Shown here in pieces: positions 47,208 through 55,673 of a DNA stretch of 64,000 nt. Where the stretch lies: NCBI GenBank assembly GCA_965204215.1, contig CBDBDZ010000012.1, positions 6,981-70,980 of the forward strand. The letters run 5' to 3'. Position 1 is the stretch's first letter; the number at the start of each line of letters is the position of its first letter. This DNA comes from CBDBDZ01 sp965204215 (GTDB taxonomy: Bacteria > Pseudomonadota > Gammaproteobacteria > Pseudomonadales > GM7GCV1). The translations under genes were made by a program, and so were the position numbers. Below the pieces are notes generated by a model, which was given only the letters and a program-made list of their open reading frames with translations, had not been told where the DNA came from and made no database searches.

Positions 47208-48680
47208 TTATTGCCTGCCAGGATAATTAGGAGATTCTTTGGTGATAGTAACATCGTGCACATGACTTTCATTAATGCCTGCATTACTGACTCGAACAAA
47301 TTGAGTGTTTTCCTGCATGTCTTTAATATTAGTGCAACCTGTATAGCCCATAGAAGAGCGCAAACCACCAATCATTTGATGCATAACGGTAGATACAGGG
47401 CCTTTATAGGGTACTCTGCCTTCGATACCTTCTGGCACCAATTTATCTGCGCCTTTGCTTGGGTCTTGAAAATAGCGATCGCTAGAACCTTGAGTTTGAC
47501 TCATTGCACCAATAGAACCCATACCTCGATAAGATTTGTAACTGCGTCCCTGGTAAATTTCCAATTCACCTGGTGCCTCGTCCGTTCCTGCAAAAACGGA
47601 ACCTATCATAACCGTATCAGCGCCCGCTGCTATAGCTTTGGACATATCGCCTGAATAACGAATGCCTCCATCAGCAATCACAGTAACGCCACTCCCTTTC
47701 AGAGCTTCTGCAATATTAACAATCGCTGTAATTTGAGGCACACCAACACCAGCGACAATACGAGTGGTACAAATTGAACCAGGACCAATGCCAACTTTAA
47801 CGGCGTCAGCTCCTGCATCTTTTAGTGCCAATGCCGCAGCAGCAGTGGCTATGTTGCCACCAATAACTTGAATATGTGGGTAATGCTGCTTAATCCATTT
47901 TACGTGATTTAATACATTTTGAGAATGTCCATGTGAGGTATCAACAACCAGCACATCGACATTGGCTTTAACCAAGGCTTCTACTCGTTCATTAGTATCC
48001 GCACTGGTACCGACACTAGCACCAGCAATAAGTTGTCCACTACTATCTTTGGCTGCGTTAGGGTAGCGTTTAGCCTTATCAAAATCTTTGACGGTTATTA
48101 ATCCGACCAGATCATCGGCGTCGTTTACTATTAATATTTTTTCGATACGATGTTTATGAAGCAGCCCTAAAATGGTTTCAGAACTTGCCCCTTCTTTAAC
48201 TGTGATTAATTTATCTCTAGGAGTCATTACCGAGCTTACCTGTCCATCCAGGTTAGTTTCAAAGCGCACATCACGGTTGGTAACAATACCAGAGAGTCTA
48301 CCATTAGTTAATACAGGAACGCCTGATATATTATGATTGCGGGTGACTTCCAGCAACTCTTTAATGGTTGACGATGCATCAATGGTAATGGGGTCTCGCA
48401 CCATCCCTGCTTCAAACCGTTTTACTTTTCGCACGTGATAAACCTGCTTTTCAATACTCATAGACTTATGTATGATTCCAAGCCCACCTTCTTGTCCCAT
48501 GGCGATTGCCATTCGCGATTCAGTAACAGAATCCATCGCTGCGGAGATAAGTGGAATATTAAGGATCAGGTCGCGAGTTAAACGTGTCGATATATCGACA
48601 TCACGCGGCATAATATCAGAATGATTAGGAACTAAAAGCACATCGTCAAAGGTCAATGCTTCTTCAATAATTTTTAGCAT
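47208..48680 (-). CDS. guaB: Inosine-5'-monophosphate dehydrogenase
   Basis: A 490-residue enzyme that oxidises IMP to XMP with NAD, the committed GMP step. It has a TIM barrel with inserted CBS pair (about 95-205). The catalytic Cys is in GIGPGSICTTRIV, the flap RY-type region is in GSSDRYFQDP, and GADTVMIGSVFAGTDEAPGE lies in the barrel. It is first in guaB-guaA(-lipA), 2 bp before guaA. A TATAAT at 48723-48728 on the minus strand is its likely -10 box. Confidence 0.97.
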   Translation of the reverse strand: MLKIIEEALTFDDVLLVPNHSDIMPRDVDISTRLTRDLILNIPLISAAMDSVTESRMAIAMGQEGGLGIIHKSMSIEKQVYHVRKVKRFEAGMVRDPITIDASSTIKELLEVTRNHNISGVPVLTNGRLSGIVTNRDVRFETNLDGQVSSVMTPRDKLITVKEGASSETILGLLHKHRIEKILIVNDADDLVGLITVKDFDKAKRYPNAAKDSSGQLIAGASVGTSADTNERVEALVKANVDVLVVDTSHGHSQNVLNHVKWIKQHYPHIQVIGGNIATAAAALALKDAGADAVKVGIGPGSICTTRIVAGVGVPQITAIVNIAEALKGSGVTVIADGGIRYSGDMSKAIAAGADTVMIGSVFAGTDEAPGELEIYQGRSYKSYRGMGSIGAMSQTQGSSDRYFQDPSKGADKLVPEGIEGRVPYKGPVSTVMHQMIGGLRSSMGYTGCTNIKDMQENTQFVRVSNAGINESHVHDVTITKESPNYPGRQ

Positions 48681-48722
48681 GAGGGATAAGCGCCTATTTC
48701 ACGAAAATTAAATAAGCAAGTC

Positions 48723-48728
48723 ATTATA
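48723..48728 (-). promoter_or_regulatory. -10 box of likely guaB promoter
   Basis: TATAAT on the minus strand 43 bp before the guaB ATG. A matching -35 is weak. The 348-bp spacer 48681-49028 otherwise holds the inverted MITE-like copy and a possible promoter (TTGACA, 48907-48912) for the comEA-like gene. No riboswitch was seen. Confidence 0.5.
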
Positions 48729-48780
48729 GTTAATCTCGTTTTTAAATACCACTAAAAGACTTTTTCTCAATAATAAAACA

Positions 48781-48873
48781 AACCCGAATTGCGTATTAGG
48801 CACCTGTTACATTTTTTTTGCGCGAGCCGTTGTTACTATTGCCATTTTTATTTTCGTTACAATTTCCAATGTA
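48781..48873 (-). repeat. MITE-like family, compact inverted copy
   Basis: Read on the minus strand it runs from TACATTGGAAATTGTAACG through the family core AAAAATGGCAATA and GGCTCGCGCAAAAAAAA. It ends with CTAATACGCAATTCGGGTT, a diverged right terminal repeat. It is about 93 bp, shorter than the 178-bp copy at 30106. Confidence 0.6.
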
Positions 48874-49028
48874 TCGAGATAAATTTGACTAATTTTATTA
48901 TTTTGCTTGACAAACAACACATCAAAGTTAGTATGGCGAGTGTATAGGGTAACTTATACGTTCTTTTATATTTATAATGTTATTTAAATATTATTTTAAT
49001 GTCACGGTAATTTCTATGGAGAAAATTT

Positions 49029-49397
49029 ATGAATACCACTTTTTCAAACCTTTCTAAACCTCAACTGGTTGCTGCTTGCTCACGTATTGTTGCGCCTTGC
49101 GCTGTATCATTGTTAATGTCTTTGCCATTAATTTCAGCGGCTCAAGAAACCTCTATTGATAATGAGCCACCAAATAGCTCGCAACACATTGAACAAGTTG
49201 ATATCAATAGTGCCAGCGCCATTGAACTCGCGAAGAAGCTTAAAGGCATCGGTAGTGTTAAGGCAAAAGCTATTGTGGATTATCGCCAAACCAATGGCTT
49301 GTTCCGTTCAATTGAAGATTTAATTAATGTTAAGGGCATTAGCTCAAAAACAATTGCTAACAATTATTCTGTTTTGAAGGCTTTGACTGCCGACTGA
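49029..49397 (+). CDS. Exported ComEA-like helix-hairpin-helix protein
   Basis: A 122-residue protein with an N-terminal signal segment (about 18-41, ending LISAAQE) and a C-terminal double HhH DNA-binding domain. The domain reads VDINSASAIELAKKLKGIG, then AIVDYRQTNGLF, then LINVKGISSKTI. In naturally competent bacteria, periplasmic ComEA binds incoming DNA; small stand-alone homologues are common in gammaproteobacteria even without proven competence. It is monocistronic, with GGAGAAAATTT before the ATG and a very strong terminator 15 bp after the stop. Confidence 0.88.
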   Translation: MNTTFSNLSKPQLVAACSRIVAPCAVSLLMSLPLISAAQETSIDNEPPNSSQHIEQVDINSASAIELAKKLKGIGSVKAKAIVDYRQTNGLFRSIEDLINVKGISSKTIANNYSVLKALTAD

Positions 49398-49412
49398 TTG
49401 TTTACTTCCAGT

Positions 49413-49442
49413 AAAAAAGGGGGGCATTCCCCCCTTTTTTTA
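49413..49442 (+). terminator. Strong rho-independent terminator after comEA-like gene
   Basis: AAAAAAGGGGGG-CATT-CCCCCCTTTTTT hairpin followed by TTATT. It is near-symmetrical and could also stop transcription from the opposite side. Confidence 0.92.
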
Positions 49443-49511
49443 TTCTTTAAGTTATTTAAATCCAGATTGCGTAGAGGAAACCTACTGAATAAGTTGGGTT
49501 AGTAAGTAACT

Positions 49512-49796
49512 TTATTTGACATTAAGTACGCGTTCACGCAATTCTTTACTGGGCTTGAAATGAGTAATACGTTTTTCATCCAAACTGACTGATTCTCCAG
49601 TTTTTGGGTTTCTGCCAACACGCGGTTTACGCACACTGATATTAAAGCTACCAAAGCCACGAATTTCAATTCGATGCCCTTTGCTCAAGGTTTCGACCAT
49701 GTGATTGATAATCAATTTAATTGATAACTCAACATCTTTGCTGGATAAATGATCTTGCTTCACGCTTATTCGTTCAATAAGCTCTGATTTTGTCAT
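49512..49796 (-). CDS. ihfB: Integration host factor subunit beta
   Basis: A 94-residue DNA-bending HU/IHF family protein. The C-terminal arm contains the beta-type pattern IEIRGFGSFNIS and RVGRNPKTGE with the intercalating proline. It forms a heterodimer with IhfA. It is last in the block gyrA to ihfB, 101 bp after rpsA, as in many gammaproteobacteria. Confidence 0.95.
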   Translation of the reverse strand: MTKSELIERISVKQDHLSSKDVELSIKLIINHMVETLSKGHRIEIRGFGSFNISVRKPRVGRNPKTGESVSLDEKRITHFKPSKELRERVLNVK

Positions 49797-49897
49797 TACG
49801 AAATACTCTTATTTTTAATCAAAGTCTTACGATTCTACAAATAAAAAGGTTTGAAGTAAAATGTTGAAAGCATTAAAACTGTTAATAACTATATGGA

Positions 49898-51586
49898 TTA
49901 GCTGTTTTCTTTATTTTCCATTTGTGCTTTAATCAAATCACCCAGAGAAGTGCCAGAGGTTGCTTCAGCAGATTGCTTGCGATGCTCAATCATGGCCGCT
50001 TTTTCTAAGTCGGCATTGCGAGCTTTAATTGAAACCATAATTTTCTCGCGTTTGCGATCAACTTGCATAATTTTGACTTCAACCTCTTCACCTTCTTTGA
50101 GATGATTACGTGCATCATCAATTTTTTCATGACTGATATCACTCACTCTCAGGGTTCCAGTCACTTCTTCAGAAAGTTTAATCTTAGCAACATCTTTTTC
50201 AACGCTAATTACAGTACCCTTAACAATTGAACCTTTATTATTGATTTCAAGATAATCTCCCAGTTTGCCACATTCTAACTGGCGAATACCAAGTGAAATA
50301 CGTTCACGTTGTGAGTCAATACCTAAAATTAATGTACTGACTTCATCATCTTTCTTATATTGACGCAATGTTTCCGATTCATTTTTCGATGTTGATGGTA
50401 TATCAGATACATGAACCAGGCCATCAATATTGCCTTCAAGTCCAATAAATAAACCAAAGTCAGTGATGGATTTAACTTTCCCTGTAACTTTGTCACCTTT
50501 GCTGTAAGTTTGCTCGAATTGCTGCCATGGGTTGATTGAGCATTGCTTGATACTAAGCGATAATCGACGGCGCTCAACATCTGTATCAAGGATTTTAACC
50601 TGAATTTCATCGCCCAATTTAACAACTTTGTTAGGGTTGATATTTTTATTGGTCCAATCCATTTCAGAAATATGGATGAGTCCTTCAATACCTTGAGTAA
50701 TCTCAGCAAAACAGCCAAAGTCGGTAATATTAGTGACAATAGCACTGGCAATGGAGCCTACAGGGTAGTTTTCGAGAGCGCTCATCCATGGATCTTCGCT
50801 CATTTGTTTCAAACCTAAAGATACACGGTTATTTTCTTTGTCAAAACTTAATACTTTAACATCAATTTCACTACCAGCGGTCAGCATTTCCGATGGATGC
50901 TTGATTCTTTTCCATGAAATATCGGTAATATGTAATAAACCATCAATACCCCCAAGGTCAATAAATGCACCATAGTCGGTAAGGTTTTTAATAAATCCTT
51001 TAACCACTGCTCCTTCAAATAAAGTAGCAATTAATGCTTCACGTTCTTCTGTGGTTAAGCTTTCCATAACAGCGCGACGCGATACCACTACATTGTTGCG
51101 TTGACGATCAAGTTTGATAATTTTTAATTCAAAGTTTTGGCCTTCAATATCCGTTTGCTCTGTCGCACCACGAACATCTACCAGTGAACCCGGCAGGAAG
51201 GCGCGAATACCAGATAAGTCAACGGTATAGCCACCTTTGATGGATTCATTTACTGTACCGAATACACTGTCATTGGCAGCGTATGATTTTTCCATACGCG
51301 CCCACGTCTCTTCAATGTAGGCACGTTCACGGGAAAGCACAGTTTCACCGAAACCATCTTCCACTTCCTCCAGGTATACCTGGACTTCATCGCCCGCGGA
51401 TACATTAAACTCATTATTTTCGTCTAGAAATTCGTTGCGGTTAATAACACCTTCAGATTTTAGTCCTGCGTGTACTGTCACCCAATCCTGATCAATAGAA
51501 ATAACGATACCCGTAATAATTTTTCCGGGAGTCATTTCAATGCCTTTTAAGCTATCTTCAAATAAAGCCGCGAAATTCTCGCTCAT
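49898..51586 (-). CDS. rpsA: 30S ribosomal protein S1
   Basis: A 562-residue mRNA-binding protein with six S1 domains. The repeated signature is visible as GVINRNEF, TVDLSGIRAFLPGSLVD, GAFIDLGGIDGLLHITDISW, GCFAEITQGIEGLIHISEMDW, GLFIGLEGNIDGLVHVSDI and TGTLRVSDIS. The full-length gammaproteobacterial form is present. It lies 58 bp downstream of cmk, in the conserved cmk-rpsA-ihfB order. The leader has a small stem (CCGCTA..GCGG) near 51610-51630 that might serve regulation. Confidence 0.97.
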   Translation of the reverse strand: MSENFAALFEDSLKGIEMTPGKIITGIVISIDQDWVTVHAGLKSEGVINRNEFLDENNEFNVSAGDEVQVYLEEVEDGFGETVLSRERAYIEETWARMEKSYAANDSVFGTVNESIKGGYTVDLSGIRAFLPGSLVDVRGATEQTDIEGQNFELKIIKLDRQRNNVVVSRRAVMESLTTEEREALIATLFEGAVVKGFIKNLTDYGAFIDLGGIDGLLHITDISWKRIKHPSEMLTAGSEIDVKVLSFDKENNRVSLGLKQMSEDPWMSALENYPVGSIASAIVTNITDFGCFAEITQGIEGLIHISEMDWTNKNINPNKVVKLGDEIQVKILDTDVERRRLSLSIKQCSINPWQQFEQTYSKGDKVTGKVKSITDFGLFIGLEGNIDGLVHVSDIPSTSKNESETLRQYKKDDEVSTLILGIDSQRERISLGIRQLECGKLGDYLEINNKGSIVKGTVISVEKDVAKIKLSEEVTGTLRVSDISHEKIDDARNHLKEGEEVEVKIMQVDRKREKIMVSIKARNADLEKAAMIEHRKQSAEATSGTSLGDLIKAQMENKENS

Positions 51587-51644
51587 AATTTTACCTATAG
51601 TTGTAACCGCTGTGCCAGTTAGCGGATCTGTTGTATAGAAGCTA

Positions 51645-52361
51645 CTAATTTTTATCTGGCAAATTAATAGCCCAGTCTATTTCAATTTCAAAAAAACATT
51701 GTTTAACCAATCCCCAAACTTTAGAATAAACTTGTTGTATATCTTGATTGCTAGAGTCAATAACAATAGCATCTTCTGCTGGAGTCAAAGGAGAATGTTT
51801 TCTTCTCAAATCATTTTCATCGCGCAATTCGAGCTGCTTAACGAGGGCGGCGAGGTTAGCATTATTACCACTATTAATCAACTGTAAATAGCGTCTTTTG
51901 GCACGTTCTTTTATTGATGCAGTTAAAAAAAGTTTTAATGAAGCTTGTGGAAAGACTGTAGTACCCATATCGCGACCATCTGCAACTAACCCAGGGTTTT
52001 TGAAACATTGTCTTTGATAAACCAGTAATGCTTGCCTTAATTGCAGGTTGGTTGCTAATACTGAGGCCTTTTTACCTACATCTTCATTGCGAATAAAAGG
52101 ATTAATATCACCAGAACCTGCAACATAGACAGCTTCATCCTCAAAATGAATATCTGTTTTGGCGATGTTATCGCAAATGGGCTCAATACCTTGGGTAGGA
52201 TTTCCATCTTCATCAATTAATTGTCTGCATTGAGCCAGATAAGCAACCACTCGATACAACGCCCCACTATCTAAATAATGCCATTGCAATTTTTTTGCAA
52301 GGGCTTTGGCTAAAGTCCCTTTTCCAGAGCCACTTAGTCCATCAATGGTAATAAGATTCAT
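51645..52361 (-). CDS. cmk: Cytidylate kinase
   Basis: A 238-residue (d)CMP kinase. The P-loop is in TIDGLSGSGKGTLAKALA; YLDSGALYR binds the nucleotide, and VADGRDMGTTVFP and LFLTASIKERAKRR follow. ATG 52361 overlaps the stop of aroA by 4 bp (ATGA) and the P-loop starts immediately after it; the longer in-frame version from 52397 would lie inside aroA and is rejected. Confidence 0.95.
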   Translation of the reverse strand: MNLITIDGLSGSGKGTLAKALAKKLQWHYLDSGALYRVVAYLAQCRQLIDEDGNPTQGIEPICDNIAKTDIHFEDEAVYVAGSGDINPFIRNEDVGKKASVLATNLQLRQALLVYQRQCFKNPGLVADGRDMGTTVFPQASLKLFLTASIKERAKRRYLQLINSGNNANLAALVKQLELRDENDLRRKHSPLTPAEDAIVIDSSNQDIQQVYSKVWGLVKQCFFEIEIDWAINLPDKN

Positions 52362-53698
52362 CGAACCTGGATATCCAGTCCTAATTGTGCGCAACACTCA
52401 ATAAAATTGGGAAAAGAGGTCTTAACATTGTCACAATCAGTAATAGTAATTGCTGCTTTTGAATGCAACCCGGCAATGGCAAATGCCATGGCAATACGGT
52501 GATCGTGATAACTATTTATCTCTCCCCCTTTAAATACCGCCTTATCAGTAGATGTATTATTACCTTCAATAATAATACCGTCGTCCGTTGCAGTGACATT
52601 AATTCCTAAAATTTCCAAACCTGTTGCCATTGCAGCAATGCGATCGCTTTCTTTATGACGCAACTCTTCAGCATTAGTTAATAGCGTTTTACCCTTGGCA
52701 CAAGCTGCGGCAATAAATATTGCCGGAAATTCATCAATGGCAAGCGGCACTTGGTCAACAGGAATGCGTATACCATTGAGTGATGAACTACGAACACGTA
52801 AATTAGCAATAGGCTCACTCTGGTTACTCGTATCCGTTATATATTCTGCCTCAATATCAGCACCCATAGCACCTAGAATATTAATAACACCAATGCGTGT
52901 TGGGTTCATGCCTACGTTGTGCAAAGTAATATCACTATCTTCTGCGATACTGGCAGCCACCAGGAAAAAAGCAGCTGATGATATATCGCCAGGTACTTGA
53001 ATACGGCAAGCTTGCAACCTGTTACCACTATGTAAACTACTACGTCGACTTTCCTTATCAATAGTCACAGGGTAATTGAAACTGTGCAGCATACGTTCAG
53101 TATGATCTCTTGTAGGTTCTGGTTCCATAACTGCCGTTTCGCCTTGTGCATATAAACCTGCCAATAAAATAGCAGATTTGACTTGAGCACTCGCCATAGG
53201 CAGCAAATATTCAATACCCGTTAGGCTTTTATTTCCCTTAATCGTTAACGGGGCTGTGCCTCCTTCACTGGTTAATACTTCACCACCCATTAATGCAAGA
53301 GGCGCCGCAATTCGACGCATAGGTCTAGAATTTAACGAGGCATCACCACTAAGTGTAGTATCAAAATTTTGTCCTGATAAAATGCCTGACAATAAGCGCA
53401 TGGATGTACCCGAATTACCCATATTTAAAACTTTAGCGGGTTTTTGAAGCCCATTTAGACCTACTCCTTGAATGCTTATATCAGCATTATCCTGTTGCTC
53501 AATAACAACACCCATTCGTCTAAAAGCATTCATTGTTACTATGCTATCAGCACCTTGCAAAAAACCTGATATAGTGGTTTTACCCTCAGCAAGTGAACCT
53601 AAAATAATGCTTCGATGTGAAATGGATTTATCACCAGGAACATGAATGCTGCCTTTTAAAGAAATTTGTGATTGAGGAGGAATATAAAATTGACTCAT
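52358..53698 (-). CDS. aroA: 3-phosphoshikimate 1-carboxyvinyltransferase (EPSP synthase)
   Basis: A 446-residue shikimate-pathway enzyme. The N-terminal PGDKSISHRSIILGSLAEG, NSGTSMRLLSGIL and ESDRIAAMA and the C-terminal YHDHRIAMAFA are present. The first loop has SGFLQGADSIVTMNAFRRMG, close to class II-type EPSP synthases. Here aroA is a separate gene, whereas pseudomonads fuse it to tyrA. It overlaps cmk by 4 bp and lies 10 bp after tyrA. Confidence 0.96.
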   Translation of the reverse strand: MSQFYIPPQSQISLKGSIHVPGDKSISHRSIILGSLAEGKTTISGFLQGADSIVTMNAFRRMGVVIEQQDNADISIQGVGLNGLQKPAKVLNMGNSGTSMRLLSGILSGQNFDTTLSGDASLNSRPMRRIAAPLALMGGEVLTSEGGTAPLTIKGNKSLTGIEYLLPMASAQVKSAILLAGLYAQGETAVMEPEPTRDHTERMLHSFNYPVTIDKESRRSSLHSGNRLQACRIQVPGDISSAAFFLVAASIAEDSDITLHNVGMNPTRIGVINILGAMGADIEAEYITDTSNQSEPIANLRVRSSSLNGIRIPVDQVPLAIDEFPAIFIAAACAKGKTLLTNAEELRHKESDRIAAMATGLEILGINVTATDDGIIIEGNNTSTDKAVFKGGEINSYHDHRIAMAFAIAGLHSKAAITITDCDNVKTSFPNFIECCAQLGLDIQVR

Positions 53699-53708
53699 AA
53701 TAAAGTTA

Positions 53709-54590
53709 TCAATCCAGCTTTTGCCTCAACTGTTGAGACAGTTCGATTTTGTTGTAAATAACAGTGCTATTCTTTTCAGTAATAGCTTGTTTAAATATGT
53801 TTAATTGTTTCTGTATACTGTCTATTTGTTCAATGATAGGTAGGCTATTGGTCAAGCATACATCGTGCCACATAGTTGGGTCAGATGCCGCAATGCGTGA
53901 AAAATCTTTAAAGCCACTAGCAGCATAGTCAAAGACATTATAGCCGTCATCCATTTCATTCAATGCATTCATAAGTGCATAGGCAACAACGTGAGGTAAG
54001 TGGCTGGTCGCAGCAAAGATAGCATCATGCTGTACGGCAGACATTTCAATAATCTTTCCTCCTAATGCATTCCAAAAAAGATGCGCTTGTTTGATATGAT
54101 ATGGATCGGAATACTCGGTTGGAGTAATAATAATTTGTTTGCCATCAAATAAATTACCTGTAGAGACACTGGGTCCACTGCGCTCAGCCCCTGCAATGGG
54201 GTGGCAAGGAATCATATTATCAGGTCTTCCTTGCTGATTAATATGTTCCACCACAAATTGTTTTACACTCAGCGTATCAATAATAGTTGGCTTATTTTCC
54301 GGGTTGTCATCTTGAGCATGAAGACAGGCTTTTAATACACTTTTTAACACTTTCTCAAAAGCCAGTACAGGCGTGCATATAGCAATAATGTCATTACCTG
54401 TTAGCTGTGAACAGTCGTCTAATGTTTCTATTGCGTCGTCGATAATAGCGTGTCTCAGACAATATTCCAGGCTTTCTTTCGTTTTGGAATGACCGATAAC
54501 TGTATCGCAGTAGCTATTTAGCTTGGCTGATTTTGCAATACTCGCACCAATTAAACCAGTGCCTATAACCAGCAAGCGCCTTGAATTCAT
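53709..54590 (-). CDS. tyrA: Prephenate dehydrogenase
   Basis: A 293-residue NAD(P)-dependent enzyme of tyrosine synthesis. The Rossmann motif is LLVIGTGLIGASIAKSAKL. The substrate-site His pair is in MIPCHPIAGAERSG and TSHLPHVVAYALM, and FKDFSRIAASDPTMW is also visible. It lacks a chorismate mutase domain, unlike E. coli TyrA, and lacks the ACT domain seen in some family members. It sits 3 bp after pheA and 10 bp before aroA. Confidence 0.94.
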   Translation of the reverse strand: MNSRRLLVIGTGLIGASIAKSAKLNSYCDTVIGHSKTKESLEYCLRHAIIDDAIETLDDCSQLTGNDIIAICTPVLAFEKVLKSVLKACLHAQDDNPENKPTIIDTLSVKQFVVEHINQQGRPDNMIPCHPIAGAERSGPSVSTGNLFDGKQIIITPTEYSDPYHIKQAHLFWNALGGKIIEMSAVQHDAIFAATSHLPHVVAYALMNALNEMDDGYNVFDYAASGFKDFSRIAASDPTMWHDVCLTNSLPIIEQIDSIQKQLNIFKQAITEKNSTVIYNKIELSQQLRQKLD

Positions 54591-54593
54591 AAA

Positions 54594-55673
54594 CTACAAT
54601 ACAGCCTGTGGGTATGAGCCTAAAACTTTAACTTCACTGGCAGATTTTTGAAGGTATGCTAAAACTTCTTTAACTGGCTCATCTTCAATATGACCTATAA
54701 AATCGACAAAAAACACGTAGCCCCACATGGACGAGAGCGATGGCCTGGTCTCTATTCGTGTTAAATTAATGCCTTTTTCTCTGAATGGTTCAAGCAGTTC
54801 CAGTAGTACGCCTGGTTTGTTATTGGCATATAAAATAACAGAAGTTTTATCATCACCTGAAGGTTGTACTTTTAGTCTGCCCAATACTAAAAATCGCGTG
54901 CTATTGTTTGGGTTGTCTTCAATTTTATGATCAAGTACATTAAGGTTGTACAACTGTGCAGACATATCACCGGCAATAGCGGCGCTATTCCATTCGGTTT
55001 GTACGCGTTTGGCTGCTTCTCCATTACTGGAAACGGCAATGCGTTTGGCATTCGGATAATGGGTATCTAACCATTTTCGGCACTGCGCAAAACTTTGAGT
55101 GTGAGAATAAATCGTACTGATTTTATCGGCTTGCGTAATATCTGAAATCATTAAATTATGGTGAATACGCAATTCAACTTCACCACATATAATGCAGTTA
55201 CTTTGCATAAAGCAATCCAAAGTATTATTTACTACACCTTCAGTGGAATTTTCAACAGGAACTACGCCAAAATGTACAGATCCTGACTCAACTTCGCGAA
55301 ATACATCGTCTATAACTGGCATAGATTCCGCTATTGAACTAGCGCCAAAATGTTTGATAGCAGCTTGTTGAGTAAAGGTGCCCTCTGGTCCTAAGTAAGC
55401 AACTTTAGTCGTTTGTTCAAGTGCCAGACATGCAGACATAATTTCACGAAATAAGCGCGCCATTTCTTCATTTTGTAACGGGCCTTTGTTGCTTTGCATA
55501 ATGGATTGCAGCACTTGAGCTTCTCGCTCTGGGCGGTACAGTGGGGCATCTTTATCCATGCTTTTTTTAAACGCCGCCGTTTGTTGCGCGAGTTCAGCAC
55601 GTTGACTGATCAAGTCTGAAAGTTGCTTGTCTATTGTATTGATAGCCTTGCGGATGTTGTCAAGGTTATTCAT
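54594..55673 (-). CDS. pheA: Bifunctional chorismate mutase/prephenate dehydratase
   Basis: A 359-residue P-protein. The AroQ chorismate mutase domain (about 1-85, IRKAINTIDKQLSDLISQRAEL) is followed by prephenate dehydratase (about 95-270, VAYLGPEGTFTQQAAIKHFG, VPVENSTEGVVNNTLD). A C-terminal ACT domain (about 280-359, NKPGVLLELLEPFREKGINLTRIETRP) contains the Phe-binding ESRP-like ETRP. ATG 55673 overlaps the gyrA stop by 8 bp and is preferred; an upstream frame to 55838 lies inside gyrA. In pseudomonads serC would precede it. Confidence 0.96.
   Translation of the reverse strand: MNNLDNIRKAINTIDKQLSDLISQRAELAQQTAAFKKSMDKDAPLYRPEREAQVLQSIMQSNKGPLQNEEMARLFREIMSACLALEQTTKVAYLGPEGTFTQQAAIKHFGASSIAESMPVIDDVFREVESGSVHFGVVPVENSTEGVVNNTLDCFMQSNCIICGEVELRIHHNLMISDITQADKISTIYSHTQSFAQCRKWLDTHYPNAKRIAVSSNGEAAKRVQTEWNSAAIAGDMSAQLYNLNVLDHKIEDNPNNSTRFLVLGRLKVQPSGDDKTSVILYANNKPGVLLELLEPFREKGINLTRIETRPSLSSMWGYVFFVDFIGHIEDEPVKEVLAYLQKSASEVKVLGSYPQAVL

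Noticed and set aside
48681..49028. A purine riboswitch upstream of guaB
   Set aside because: No conserved three-way junction or paired loop motifs were seen; the spacer is explained by promoters and a repeat copy.
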